From assembly GCA_036556265.1 (NCBI GenBank), contig DATBJU010000084.1, positions 1 through 38,077 on the forward strand: DNA of 38,077 bases, given 5' to 3'. The notes beneath the pieces are model-generated. The model was given only the letters and a program-made list of their open reading frames with translations. It did no database searches and had not been told where the DNA came from. This document shows positions 8,759 to 17,006 of the stretch, piece after piece. Each line of letters opens with the position of its first letter. The stretch's first letter is position 1. The translations under genes and the position numbers were made by a program. Origin of the DNA: JAUSIF01 sp036556265. Lineage in GTDB: Bacteria > Pseudomonadota > Alphaproteobacteria > Rhizobiales > Xanthobacteraceae.

Positions 8759-9595
8759 ATGGCCTCACTGGGACATAGCCCGGCGTCCAATCACGCGGCC
8801 GCAAACGGCAACCGGCTCTCCGGTCTCTTGGTCACGCGCGGCGACCAATTGCTTGTTCTCGTCGTGCTGTTTGCGGTTTGGCAGGTGCTGAGCATGTGGC
8901 TCGGCACGTATTGGATCGGGTCGCCGTGGGGCGTGATCACCCGCCTCTCCGCGGGCGTAATGAACGGCACACTTCTTCAGCACGCGTCCTTCACGCTGAT
9001 CGAGGCGGCCGCCGGTTTCGTCATCGGCGCAATCCCCGCGATCCTGTTGCCGTTCCTGCTGCGTCGCCTGCCGATCGTAACCGCGATCCTCGACCCGTTC
9101 ATGGTCGGCGGCTACGGCGCGCCGAAGCTCGCGCTTGCGCCTCTGTTCATTCTTTGGTTCGGCATCGGCATCGAGTCGAAAATCGCGCTCGTTGCCATCA
9201 CCGTTTTCTTTATCGTCTATTTCAGTACCCTCTCCGGCATCCGTGCCCTGGACGCGAAGCTTGTGCAGATGGCGCAGGTGGTCGGCGCGAACGAACGCGA
9301 CGTCGCCCGTCACATCGTTTTCCCCGGCGCAGTGCCATATATCTTCACCGGAATTCGGATTGCCATGCCCTATTCGATCGGCGGTGCCGTGATCGCCGAG
9401 CTGATCTCGGCAAACCGCGGGCTCGGCTATCTGGTGCAACTCAGCGCGATGAACTTCGACACAGTCGGCGTATTTGTGGCGCTCGTGGCCGTGACGTTGA
9501 TCGTCTTTCTCGGTAACTCGACGGTCAACCTGGCTGAACGGCGGCTCCTACGCTGGCGTCCGCCTTCCGACGTCACGCTGCAATCGGGGAGCTGA
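8759..9595 (+). CDS. ABC transporter permease, SsuC/TauC-like (first of two)
   Basis: This is an inner-membrane permease of 278 residues with about six helices. It belongs to the binding-protein-dependent family, with the cytoplasmic coupling loop near MAQVVGANERDVARHIVFPGAVPYIFTGIRIA. I chose the ATG at 8759 because GGAG sits five bases upstream; the ATG at 8699 lacks an SD. The stop overlaps the ATG of the ATPase gene by one base (TGATG), implying translational coupling. With the second permease it would form a heterodimeric channel. Confidence 0.92.
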   Translation: MASLGHSPASNHAAANGNRLSGLLVTRGDQLLVLVVLFAVWQVLSMWLGTYWIGSPWGVITRLSAGVMNGTLLQHASFTLIEAAAGFVIGAIPAILLPFLLRRLPIVTAILDPFMVGGYGAPKLALAPLFILWFGIGIESKIALVAITVFFIVYFSTLSGIRALDAKLVQMAQVVGANERDVARHIVFPGAVPYIFTGIRIAMPYSIGGAVIAELISANRGLGYLVQLSAMNFDTVGVFVALVAVTLIVFLGNSTVNLAERRLLRWRPPSDVTLQSGS

Positions 9596-10395
9596 TGGTG
9601 TCGTCGCAGCCGCTTCTCGAAGTTCGCGATCTCAGCAAACGATTTGCTTCGCGCGCCGGCCGCGACCCGTCTGACTGGGTAATCCAGGATCTGACGTTCT
9701 CCGTCAGCGAAGGAGAGTTTCTCACGATCATCGGCCCCTCCGGCTCAGGCAAGACGACGCTTCTCAACATGATCGCGCAGATCGACGTCGCGAGCGGCGG
9801 CGAGGTGCGCTTCCAGTCGCAATCGGCGCCGATCGGCGACCCGAAAGCGCTCAATCCTGGGCTCAAGTGCCGGATCGGCTACGTCACCCAGGAAGACAAC
9901 CTGCTGCCGTGGCGGACGACGATCCAGAATGTGCTTTTCCCGTTGATGGTGCAGGGTCGGCTTAATGACGAGACACGCGCGCACGCGCAGATGCTGATCC
10001 GCACTGTTGGGCTCGCGGGTTTCGAGAATCACTATCCGCACGAACTTTCCGGCGGCATGCGCAAGCGAGCCTCGCTCATTCGCACGCTCGTGTACGACCC
10101 GCCCGTGATCCTGATGGACGAGCCATTCGGTGCGCTCGATGCCCAAACGCGCGCGGTCTTGCAGGAGGATCTGCTCAAGCTCTGGAATCTGGGACGCAAG
10201 ACCATCGTCTTCGTCACCCACGACATCGCCGAAGCGATCGCGCTCGGCGACCGCACCCTCGTTCTTTCCCGTGCGCCAGCGCGGATCGCCGGCGAGCACA
10301 AGATCTCGATTCCGCGTCCCCGCGACGTTCGCGGGATCATGACGCATCCCGACTTCGGTCCGCTCTATCAGCGCATCCGGGCGCAAGTGCAATGA
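9595..10395 (+). CDS. ABC transporter ATP-binding protein, SsuB/TauB-like
   Basis: This is a cytosolic nucleotide-binding subunit of 266 residues that powers uptake. Walker A GPSGSGKT is at about residues 47-54, the Q-loop in GYVTQEDNLLPW near 100, the signature LSGGM at 151-155, and Walker B VILMDEP at 171-177. The H-loop lies in FVTHDIAEA. The length and the NLLPW segment after the Q-loop fit the nitrate/sulfonate/taurine class. It overlaps the upstream permease by 1 nt and the downstream permease by 4 nt (ATGA), so the three are one operon. Confidence 0.95.
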   Translation: MVSSQPLLEVRDLSKRFASRAGRDPSDWVIQDLTFSVSEGEFLTIIGPSGSGKTTLLNMIAQIDVASGGEVRFQSQSAPIGDPKALNPGLKCRIGYVTQEDNLLPWRTTIQNVLFPLMVQGRLNDETRAHAQMLIRTVGLAGFENHYPHELSGGMRKRASLIRTLVYDPPVILMDEPFGALDAQTRAVLQEDLLKLWNLGRKTIVFVTHDIAEAIALGDRTLVLSRAPARIAGEHKISIPRPRDVRGIMTHPDFGPLYQRIRAQVQ

Positions 10396-11210
10396 CCAGC
10401 CACGAGAGCGCTGTTGATCTGGCTGAACCCTCGCCTGTCAGGTGGAGGCAGTACGCGGTAACGGCCGGGCGCATCGGTCTCGCGGCACTGTTCTTAGTCG
10501 CGTGGAAAATCGGCGCCGATGCCGCCGGACCCATCTACGTTGCCGACCCCATCAAGGTATTTCAGCGGATCGTCGACGACACGATGTCCGGCTCGCTTGT
10601 GCGGCACGTCTATGTGACGCTGCGCCTCTCGGCGATCGGCTTTGCCATCGGCTGCTTCTTCGGCGTCGCGCTGCCATTTATCCTCCGCCGGCTGCCGCGA
10701 CTGACCAACGCCGTCGAGCCGTACATCATGGCGTCAGTGGGCGTTCCCAAGTACGCGCTCGTGCCGCTCTTTATTCTTTGGTTCGGCATCGACGACGCAC
10801 CGAAGCTTTGGCTCGTCGGCTTCCTTGTCTTCTATCCCGTGTTCATTGCCGTGTTCGCCGGAATCCGTAACGTCGACCGCAGGCTGATCAACATGGCGCG
10901 GGTGGTCGGCGCGAGCGAGGCGATGATCTCGCGCGAAGTCATCTGGAATTCGCTGCTTCCGTTCTTCTTCGCTGCGCTCAAGATCGCGCTTCCGCGCGCG
11001 GTCAGCGCCGCGATCATCGGCGAGTTTCTGGTCGGTAACGAGGGTCTCGGCTACCTCATCGAGTACTCGCGCCAGAATTTCGACACCACCGGCGTATTCG
11101 CCGGCATCGTCGTCGCGACTGCGCTTGTGCTCGCGATCAACGCGGCGCTCGTCTGGGTGGACCGCCGCTTCAGCGCCTGGCGGCCTACCGAGCGCGACAT
11201 GGAACTCTAG
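10392..11210 (+). CDS. ABC transporter permease, SsuC/TauC-like (second of two)
   Basis: This is a membrane permease of 272 residues related to the first permease of the operon but clearly diverged. Both share the LFILWFGI segment and a coupling loop, here MARVVGASEAMISREVIWNSLLPFFF. The start ATG overlaps the ATPase stop as ATGA. Two different permeases around one ATPase suggest a heterodimeric channel with a homodimeric ATPase, rather than the homodimeric channel of classical SsuC. It is the last complete gene of the ABC operon. Confidence 0.92.
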   Translation: MTSHESAVDLAEPSPVRWRQYAVTAGRIGLAALFLVAWKIGADAAGPIYVADPIKVFQRIVDDTMSGSLVRHVYVTLRLSAIGFAIGCFFGVALPFILRRLPRLTNAVEPYIMASVGVPKYALVPLFILWFGIDDAPKLWLVGFLVFYPVFIAVFAGIRNVDRRLINMARVVGASEAMISREVIWNSLLPFFFAALKIALPRAVSAAIIGEFLVGNEGLGYLIEYSRQNFDTTGVFAGIVVATALVLAINAALVWVDRRFSAWRPTERDMEL

Positions 11211-11217
11211 TCTGTCG

Positions 11218-11325
11218 ATGAAACTGCCGCTGCAAGGCGTGATCGACTGCGGCATTCATCCGACGCCACCCGGCGAGCGGCCGATGATTGGGCGTCGCGG
11301 AGATATTTCCCGTTATCGTCGATGA
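11218..11325 (+). pseudogene. remnant of an amidohydrolase N-terminus
   Basis: A 35-codon frame directly after the ABC operon begins MKLPLQGVIDCGIHPTPPG, which closely matches the usual opening of COG2159-type amidohydrolases (Asp-Cys-Asp-x-His-Pro near residue 10, metal-binding). Here the second Asp is Gly and the frame becomes unrelated arginine-rich sequence before stopping. A second frame nearby ends in a protein-like FPVIVDEEYLVVEP before a stop around 11350. I read this as the scar of a deleted enzyme gene that once followed the ABC operon. No SD is evident. It could be chance, but the motif match is specific. Confidence 0.4.
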
Positions 11326-11377
11326 GGAGTATCTGGTCGTCGAGCCATGATTCGGTTTCGCTGACAACGAGGCGGGA

Positions 11378-11815
11378 ATGACGGACGGGACGCGGGGCGG
11401 AAAAGGAGTCGTGACGAAGACGCTCGAGCTGCCGGCGAGCGCCGACGACGTGTGGGCCGTGGTGGGCGATTTCAACGGTCTTGCCCGCTGGAATGCCGGT
11501 GTCCTTCGCAGCGATCTTTCCAACGAAGGTCAGCGGCGCACGCTCACACTCAAGACGGGCGGCTCGGTGATCGAAGATCTCATCGACTACGATTGGGCCG
11601 CGCGCCGCTGCAGCTACCGGATCGTTGAGAGCGCGGTCCCGGTCCTGCAGCACAAGGCGACGCTCTCCGTCGCCGATCGCGGTCCGGGTCGCTGCACCGT
11701 GCACTGGAGCTGCGAGTTCTATCCCAAGGATACGGACGTGGAGGCGGTCTCCGCCATTTTCTCGGCGATCTTCGATCGCGGTCTGAAGCAGCTCGAGCAG
11801 ATGTTCCGCAAGTAG
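11378..11815 (+). CDS. SRPBCC family protein (polyketide cyclase/START-like)
   Basis: This is a small soluble protein of 145 residues with the SRPBCC ligand-binding helix-grip pattern. It opens VTKTLELPASADDVWAVVGDFNGLARWN, the typical first strand and helix, has a central RTLTLKTGGSVIEDLIDYD hairpin, and ends in an amphipathic helix (IFSAIFDRGLKQLEQMF). The ATG at 11378 follows GAGGCGGGA. Such proteins bind hydrophobic small molecules or act as cyclases or dehydratases. It is downstream of the ABC operon (167 nt) and convergent with TAXI permease 3, with only 10 nt between stops. The function is not predictable. Confidence 0.85.
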   Translation: MTDGTRGGKGVVTKTLELPASADDVWAVVGDFNGLARWNAGVLRSDLSNEGQRRTLTLKTGGSVIEDLIDYDWAARRCSYRIVESAVPVLQHKATLSVADRGPGRCTVHWSCEFYPKDTDVEAVSAIFSAIFDRGLKQLEQMFRK

Positions 11816-11825
11816 CGGGCGCGTT

Positions 11826-14414
11826 TCACGCCACCGAGGGGGCGGTCGCCATTCGCCGTCGCCTCGCAAACTGGAGGCCGGCAATGCCGCCCGCAACCAG
11901 CAGGGCAATTGCAGCCGGAATTACCCGCGACGGGCGGTCGGCCGGCTGCACGACCGCAACCACTTCATAGCCGACATCGAGACCGATCCGCTTCGCGTAC
12001 GAGCCGAAGGCGACGTTGGTGATCATCACCTTGTCGGCCGCCGGCACGACGCCGAGACCGACGGAGCGCAGTCTCAGGCGAGGCTCCTGTGGGTCCCCGA
12101 GCGGAAGACTGACGGTCTTCCGCACTTCATCGCCCTCCAGGTCAATGCCTTGCACGACAATTGTGATGCGCTGGTTGGCAGGCGTTTGCTCGACTTTCGC
12201 CAACAGTTCTTTCGCGGGGATCTCCACGGTCGGCGGATAGAAGCGATCGAGCCACCAACCCGGTCGGAACAGCGCGAAACAGCAAACGAGCAGAATCGCG
12301 GACTCCCACAGGCGGCTCTTCACGATGAACCAGTTCATGGAGGCAGCCGCAAACAAGAGAATGGCGACCGTCGAGACGACCACGACCCAGATTCCGTGCG
12401 CCCAGCCTTCGATGTCGATCAGCAGGAGCTCCGGGTTGAAAATGAAGACGAACGGCAGGATCGCGGTGCGCAGCGAATAGACCGCGCCCTGGAAACCCGT
12501 CGCGATCGGATCTTCCTTGGATATGGCCGCCGCGGCAAAGGACGCGAGACCTACCGGCGGCGTGATGTCGGCCATGATGCCGAAATAGAAGACGAATAGG
12601 TGCACGGCGATGAGGGGAACGGCGAGGCCGGCTTGGGCGCCAAGCTCGACGACAACCGGCGCCATCAGTGTCGCGACCAGGATGTAGTTCGCGGTCGTCG
12701 GAATGCCCATGCCGAGGATCAGCGAGATCACGGCGATCAGCGCGAGCATCACCATCACATTGCCGCCCGACACGAACTCGACGAATTCGGTCATCATCAA
12801 CCCGAGGCCGGTGAGAGTGACCGTCCCGACGACGATACCCGCGGTGGCGGTCGCAACGGCGATGCCGATCATGTTGCGTGCGCCCGTCGCGAGACCGTCA
12901 ACGAGATCATTGCCTGCGGCGTTGATCGCTGCGCCGACGTCGTGCCGGCGGAAAATCGCCAGCACCGGCTTGCGCGTGGCAACGATGCCAAGCACCGTCA
13001 CCGTCCCCCAGAATGCCGACAGCCCGGGCGACAGTTGCTCGACCATGAGGCACCAAAGGAGAACCGCGAGCGGGATCAGAAAGTCGAGACCGGTCTTCGT
13101 GACGTCCCATGCGCGCGGCAGATGGATGATCGGTGCGTTGGGGTCGTCGATCGCGAGGTCGGGATGGCGCGCGGCATACCAGATCGTTGCCATGTAGATG
13201 GCGACGCCGGCCGCGCCCATGATCCACGGCGCCGCGTTACCAAACGCCAGGCGTGTGCCTTCGATCCCGTAGTAGAGCGCGCAGATTGCTGCGATCGTCC
13301 CGCTGTAGCCGAGACCGTTGCGGATCAACCTCGTCTTCCACGGCGAATACGCGCGCTCGATCGGAGAGGCACCGATTTTCACCGCTTCGAGATGAACGAT
13401 GTAGAAGAGCGAGACGTAGGACAGGATCGCCGGCAGCGCGGCGTGCTTGATGATCTCCGAATAAGGAATCCCGACGTATTCGACCATCAGGAAGGCGGCC
13501 GCGCCCATCACGGGCGGCATGATCTGGCCATTGATCGATGAGGACGCCTCGATCGCACCCGCTTTCACGCCGGACAGGCCCGACCGCTTCATCAGCGGAA
13601 TGGTGAAGATCCCGCCCGACACGACGTTGGAAACTGACGAGCCAGAGACGACGCCGTTCAGCGCGGAGGAAACTACTGCAACTTTCGCCGCGCCGCCGCG
13701 CAAATGACCGAGCAAGGCAATGGAAATCTGCATCATCCAGTTGCCGCCGCCGGCCTTGTCGAGCAGCGTTCCGAACAGCACGAAGAGAAACACAAAGCTC
13801 GTCGAGACACCGAGTGCGACGCCGAACACGCCTTCCGTCACAAGCCACTGGTGCGTGAGGAAGCGCGACAGCGACGTTCCCTTGTGTTGCAGCGACTCCG
13901 GCATGTAGGGGCCGGCGAAGGTGAACAAGATGAAGAACCCTGCGACAAAGACCATCGGCAGGCCAAGCGAACGGCGTGTCGCTTCCAGGAGCAGCAGAAT
14001 TCCGCCGCCGGCGGTGATGAGGTCGAGCGTCGTCGGCTGGCCTGGTCGCAGCGCTATCTGATTGTAAAAGAGGAACAGGTATGCGCCGGCAAACGCGCCG
14101 GCAAGCGCGAGCACCCAGTCGAACGAGGGAATGAATGCGCGCGGCGAAGACTTGAACGCAGGGTATGCGGTGAACGCGAGAAACAGCGCGAGCCCGAGGT
14201 GGATCGAACGCGCTTCGGTATCGTTGAAGACACCGAGGCCGATCACGAAGGGCAGCGGCGACGCATACCAGAGTTGAAACAGTGACCAGGCGATGGCGAC
14301 GCCGAGGAGGATCTGTGCGGTGAGGCCGCCTGGTTTCCGTCCGCCGGTGTCGGCTTCGGCGACGAGCTGCTCGAGATCGGCACTGGGAGCGGCAGGATTT
14401 GATTGTTTCGACAC
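11826..14414 (-). CDS. TRAP transporter fused permease with C-terminal DUF3394-like domain (system 3)
   Basis: This is a large membrane protein of 862 residues. The fused DctQ-DctM body occupies about residues 20-700, with INGQIMPPVMGAAAFLMVEY and GMGIPTTANYILVATLMAP as DctM landmarks. After further hydrophobic segments there is a soluble domain of about 110 residues (beginning near PPTVEIPAKELLAKV), with a PDZ-like part and a last helix before RRRR. This matches the DUF3394 extension seen on some TAXI-TRAP permeases. The start is the GTG at 14414, which has GGAGGAGG immediately upstream; a GTG 15 nt further up would place that SD inside the coding region. It pairs with the binding protein at 14490. 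The substrate is unknown. Confidence 0.92.
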   Translation of the reverse strand: MSKQSNPAAPSADLEQLVAEADTGGRKPGGLTAQILLGVAIAWSLFQLWYASPLPFVIGLGVFNDTEARSIHLGLALFLAFTAYPAFKSSPRAFIPSFDWVLALAGAFAGAYLFLFYNQIALRPGQPTTLDLITAGGGILLLLEATRRSLGLPMVFVAGFFILFTFAGPYMPESLQHKGTSLSRFLTHQWLVTEGVFGVALGVSTSFVFLFVLFGTLLDKAGGGNWMMQISIALLGHLRGGAAKVAVVSSALNGVVSGSSVSNVVSGGIFTIPLMKRSGLSGVKAGAIEASSSINGQIMPPVMGAAAFLMVEYVGIPYSEIIKHAALPAILSYVSLFYIVHLEAVKIGASPIERAYSPWKTRLIRNGLGYSGTIAAICALYYGIEGTRLAFGNAAPWIMGAAGVAIYMATIWYAARHPDLAIDDPNAPIIHLPRAWDVTKTGLDFLIPLAVLLWCLMVEQLSPGLSAFWGTVTVLGIVATRKPVLAIFRRHDVGAAINAAGNDLVDGLATGARNMIGIAVATATAGIVVGTVTLTGLGLMMTEFVEFVSGGNVMVMLALIAVISLILGMGIPTTANYILVATLMAPVVVELGAQAGLAVPLIAVHLFVFYFGIMADITPPVGLASFAAAAISKEDPIATGFQGAVYSLRTAILPFVFIFNPELLLIDIEGWAHGIWVVVVSTVAILLFAAASMNWFIVKSRLWESAILLVCCFALFRPGWWLDRFYPPTVEIPAKELLAKVEQTPANQRITIVVQGIDLEGDEVRKTVSLPLGDPQEPRLRLRSVGLGVVPAADKVMITNVAFGSYAKRIGLDVGYEVVAVVQPADRPSRVIPAAIALLVAGGIAGLQFARRRRMATAPSVA

Positions 14415-14440
14415 GTCCTCCTCCTTCACGCGCCCGGGCA

Positions 14441-14466
14441 GGAGCGGGGCGCGGTGCGCCCGCTCC
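14441..14466 (-). terminator. GC hairpin between TAXI binding protein 3 and its permease
   Basis: GGAGCGGG pairs with CCCGCTCC (8 bp), then CGC with GCG around a single bulged G, over a 3-base loop, 23 nt beyond the binding-protein stop. The arms closely resemble those of the hairpin at 6250-6276. There is no T-run. Confidence 0.55.
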
Positions 14467-14489
14467 CGTCCTTCCCGGAACTCAGAGGA

Positions 14490-15470
14490 TTATTTGATCC
14501 AACCTTTTTCCTTGTAGTACTTCGCGGCGCCCGGATGCAGTGGAGCGGACAAACCGTCCTTCACCATTTTGGCGGGATCGAGGTTCGCAAACGCCGGATG
14601 CAGTTTCTTGAATTCGTCGAAGTTCTCGAACGTCGCTTTCACGAGTTCATAGACGGACGATTCCGGTACCTTGGCCGAAGTCACGAGTGTCGCGAGTACA
14701 CCGTAGGTTTGCGTAGGCTTCGGATTGCCCGCGTACAAGCCGCCGGGAATGGTCGCCTTGGCGTAGTAGGGGAATTGGCTGACAAGCTTTTCGACCGCTG
14801 GGCCGGTGAGCGAGATCAGCTGTGCGCCGCAAGTCGTGGTCGGGTCCTGGATGTTCGCCGATGGGTGTCCGACGGCGTAGAAGAAGCCGTCGATCTTGTT
14901 GTCACAGAGCGCCGGTCCGTGCTCATCCGCGCGGAGCTCCGAGGCGAGGGAGAAATCACCGAGCTTCCACCCCATCGCCTCGAGTAGCTGCTCCATCGAG
15001 GCACGCGTGCCCGAGCCCGGGTTGCCGACGTTGAATCGCTTGCCCTTGAAATCTTCGAATTTCGTGATGTTCGCTTCCTTGCGCGCCACCACCGTGAACG
15101 GCTCCGGGTGCACCGAGTAGACGGAGCGAAGATCCGCAAACGCTTTGCCCTTGTATTGGCCCTCGCCCTTGACGGCATTGAAGGCGACGTCCGATTGGGC
15201 CATGCCGAAATCGAGCTCGCCCCCTTGGATCGTGTTGATGTTGAACGCCGAGCCGCCGGTCGATTCCACCGAGCAGCGGATACCGTGTGACTTGCGGTCC
15301 TTGTTCAATAATCGGCAGATCGCGCCGCCCACTGCGTAATAGACGCCGGTAACGCCGCCGGTGCCGATCGTGACGAATTTCTGCTGAGCCAGCGCCGGGC
15401 CGGACGTTGCCGCGATCGCCGCAATCACGGCAGCGCCGAGCAAGTTCGCGCGTACGAACTGAAACTGCAT
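14490..15470 (-). CDS. TAXI family TRAP transporter solute-binding protein (system 3)
   Basis: This is a periplasmic receptor of 326 residues. A signal peptide of about 28 residues ends ALA, and the canonical TAXI start KFVTIGTGGVTGVYYAVGGAICRLLN follows. Later landmarks are GNPGSGTRASMEQLLEAMGW and the C-terminal LHPGAAKYYKEKGWIK. The ATG at 15470 has GGGAGAAGACAA upstream. A second, in-frame, degenerate copy of this start (GTG at 15554 with its own GAGGGAACGACAA) lies 84 bp upstream and would add 28 residues without a usable signal peptide; I treat it as duplicated leader DNA. The proteins it most resembles take glutamate or related acids, but that is only suggestive. Confidence 0.93.
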   Translation of the reverse strand: MQFQFVRANLLGAAVIAAIAATSGPALAQQKFVTIGTGGVTGVYYAVGGAICRLLNKDRKSHGIRCSVESTGGSAFNINTIQGGELDFGMAQSDVAFNAVKGEGQYKGKAFADLRSVYSVHPEPFTVVARKEANITKFEDFKGKRFNVGNPGSGTRASMEQLLEAMGWKLGDFSLASELRADEHGPALCDNKIDGFFYAVGHPSANIQDPTTTCGAQLISLTGPAVEKLVSQFPYYAKATIPGGLYAGNPKPTQTYGVLATLVTSAKVPESSVYELVKATFENFDEFKKLHPAFANLDPAKMVKDGLSAPLHPGAAKYYKEKGWIK

Positions 15471-15604
15471 TTGTCTTCTCCCTGAAAGGTGGGGCGGGCG
15501 AGCGCGCCCGCCTGCCTCTACGAGCAGGTTCGCACGTATCAAGGAAATCTGCACTTGTCGTTCCCTCGAAGGGGGGACCAGCGATCCCGCTCGTTGTCCC
15601 TACA
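15439..15604 (-). repeat. 84-bp tandem duplication of a start region and leader
   Basis: Two adjacent copies (about 15439-15520 and 15523-15604) align without gaps at a period of 84 bp for at least 50 bases. Each holds an SD, a start codon (ATG at 15470, GTG at 15554) and the codons for a Met-Gln-x-x-x-x-Arg-Ala-Asn-Leu-Leu opening. The period is exactly 28 codons, so the frames join. Identity is high near the start codon and falls away upstream of the SD. Confidence 0.8.
15493..15512 (-). other. hairpin in the leader of TAXI binding protein 3
   Basis: A perfect 8-bp stem, GGCGGGCG with CGCCCGCC, closes on a 4-base loop between the two duplicated start sites, about 22 nt upstream of the used ATG. 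It may be an mRNA 5'-end stabiliser. The second copy of the leader has lost the pairing. Confidence 0.45.
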
Positions 15605-15628
15605 GGCTAGCCCAGCCGGAGGCGAGCG

Positions 15629-16960
15629 TCATAGGGAACCGCCGGTCGCGGCATCCACGGAATCGCCGAGCCGTTCGGCAATCCGGTCGACGATATCGGC
15701 ATCGACGATGAAGGGCGGGGCGATCAGCACGTGGTCGCCGACGACGCCGTCAACCGTCCCGCCGGCTGGATAGACGGCAAGTCCACGCGCCATCGCCTCC
15801 TTCTTGATCCGCGCATGCAACTTCAGCCTGGGATCGAACGACGTCTTCTCCGATCGGTCCTTCACGAGTTCGATCGCCTGGAACAGGCCGCGTCCACGAA
15901 TGTCCCCGACGAACGGATGGTTGCCGAAACGTTCCGAAAGGCGGCGCGCGAGTCGGTCGCCCATCTTCCTGACATTCTCCAGCAATCGGTCACGCTTGAT
16001 CACTTTCTGCACGGCGAGCGCCGCAGCGCAGGCAAGCGGATGTCCCATGTAAGTGTGCCCGTGTTGAAAGAAGCCGGACCCGTTTGCGAACGCATCGAAG
16101 ATGTTGCGGTTGAGCAACGTCGCCCCGATCGGCTGATAGCCGCCGCCGAGCCCCTTCGCGATCGCCATGAGGTCGGGCGCGACACCCTCCTGCTCGCATG
16201 CGTGCAGCGTGCCGGTGCGGCCCATCCCGCTCATGACCTCGTCGAGGATGAGCAGCACCCCGTGGCGGTCGCAGATTTCGCGAACTCGCTGGAAATAGCC
16301 GGGTGCAGGCGGCACCGCGCCCGCGGTCGCGCCGACGATCGTCTCCGCGACAAAGCCGATCACGTTCTCGGGACCAAGCTCCCGGATGGCGGCGTCGAGC
16401 GCGTCGGCGGCGCGTTGGCCGTACGCTTCCTCGCTCTCGTCGGCGCGGCGGTGATGGTAGGCAAAACACGGCTCGATATGACGTACCTCGAGCATCAGCG
16501 GGCCGAACATCTTTCTCCGCGGCAGGTGACCGCCGACCGACAGCGCGCCGAGCGTGTTGCCGTGATAGCTCTGTTGCCGCGCGATGAAACACTTGCGCTG
16601 CGGCTCGCCGCGCTCGACGAAATATTGTCGCGCCATCTTGAGCGCCGCCTCGACCGCTTCCGATCCGCCGCTCACGAAATAGACGTGCGAGAGCCCCTTG
16701 GGCGCGCCCGCGATCAAAGTATCGGCAAGTTCCTCGGCGACCTCCGTGGTGAAAAAGCTCGTGTGCGCGTAAGCGAGCTTGTCGAGTTGATCGTGGATCG
16801 CGCGCTGAACGTCGGGATGACCGTGGCCGAGGCACGACACGGCCGCGCCCCCGGACGCGTCGATATACTCCCGCCCCTCGGAATCCCTCAAATACACGCC
16901 ACTGCCGCCGACGGCGACCGGCAGCGTCTCATGAATCTGTCGATGCAGGATGTGGGTCAT
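15629..16960 (-). CDS. class III PLP-dependent aminotransferase
   Basis: This is a cytosolic aminotransferase of 443 residues, full length for the omega/class III family. Cofactor contacts are visible: SGGSEAVEAALK (about 98-108), SYHGNTLGAL (131-140), Asp240 in LLILDEVMSGMGRTG, and the Schiff-base lysine K269 in AIAKGLGGGYQPIGA. It transfers an amino group between an amine or omega-amino acid and a keto acid, commonly pyruvate. The start is ATG at 16960 with a weak SD. It lies 46 nt after the EndoQ-helicase gene and 158 nt before TAXI system 3, all on the same strand. The natural reading is that system 3 imports its substrate or a product. The amine substrate cannot be read from sequence. 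Confidence 0.9.
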   Translation of the reverse strand: MTHILHRQIHETLPVAVGGSGVYLRDSEGREYIDASGGAAVSCLGHGHPDVQRAIHDQLDKLAYAHTSFFTTEVAEELADTLIAGAPKGLSHVYFVSGGSEAVEAALKMARQYFVERGEPQRKCFIARQQSYHGNTLGALSVGGHLPRRKMFGPLMLEVRHIEPCFAYHHRRADESEEAYGQRAADALDAAIRELGPENVIGFVAETIVGATAGAVPPAPGYFQRVREICDRHGVLLILDEVMSGMGRTGTLHACEQEGVAPDLMAIAKGLGGGYQPIGATLLNRNIFDAFANGSGFFQHGHTYMGHPLACAAALAVQKVIKRDRLLENVRKMGDRLARRLSERFGNHPFVGDIRGRGLFQAIELVKDRSEKTSFDPRLKLHARIKKEAMARGLAVYPAGGTVDGVVGDHVLIAPPFIVDADIVDRIAERLGDSVDAATGGSL

Positions 16961-17006
16961 CTGCGGGGATTAAAGCATACGGAGATGCCGGCCCGAAACG
17001 CGACGG

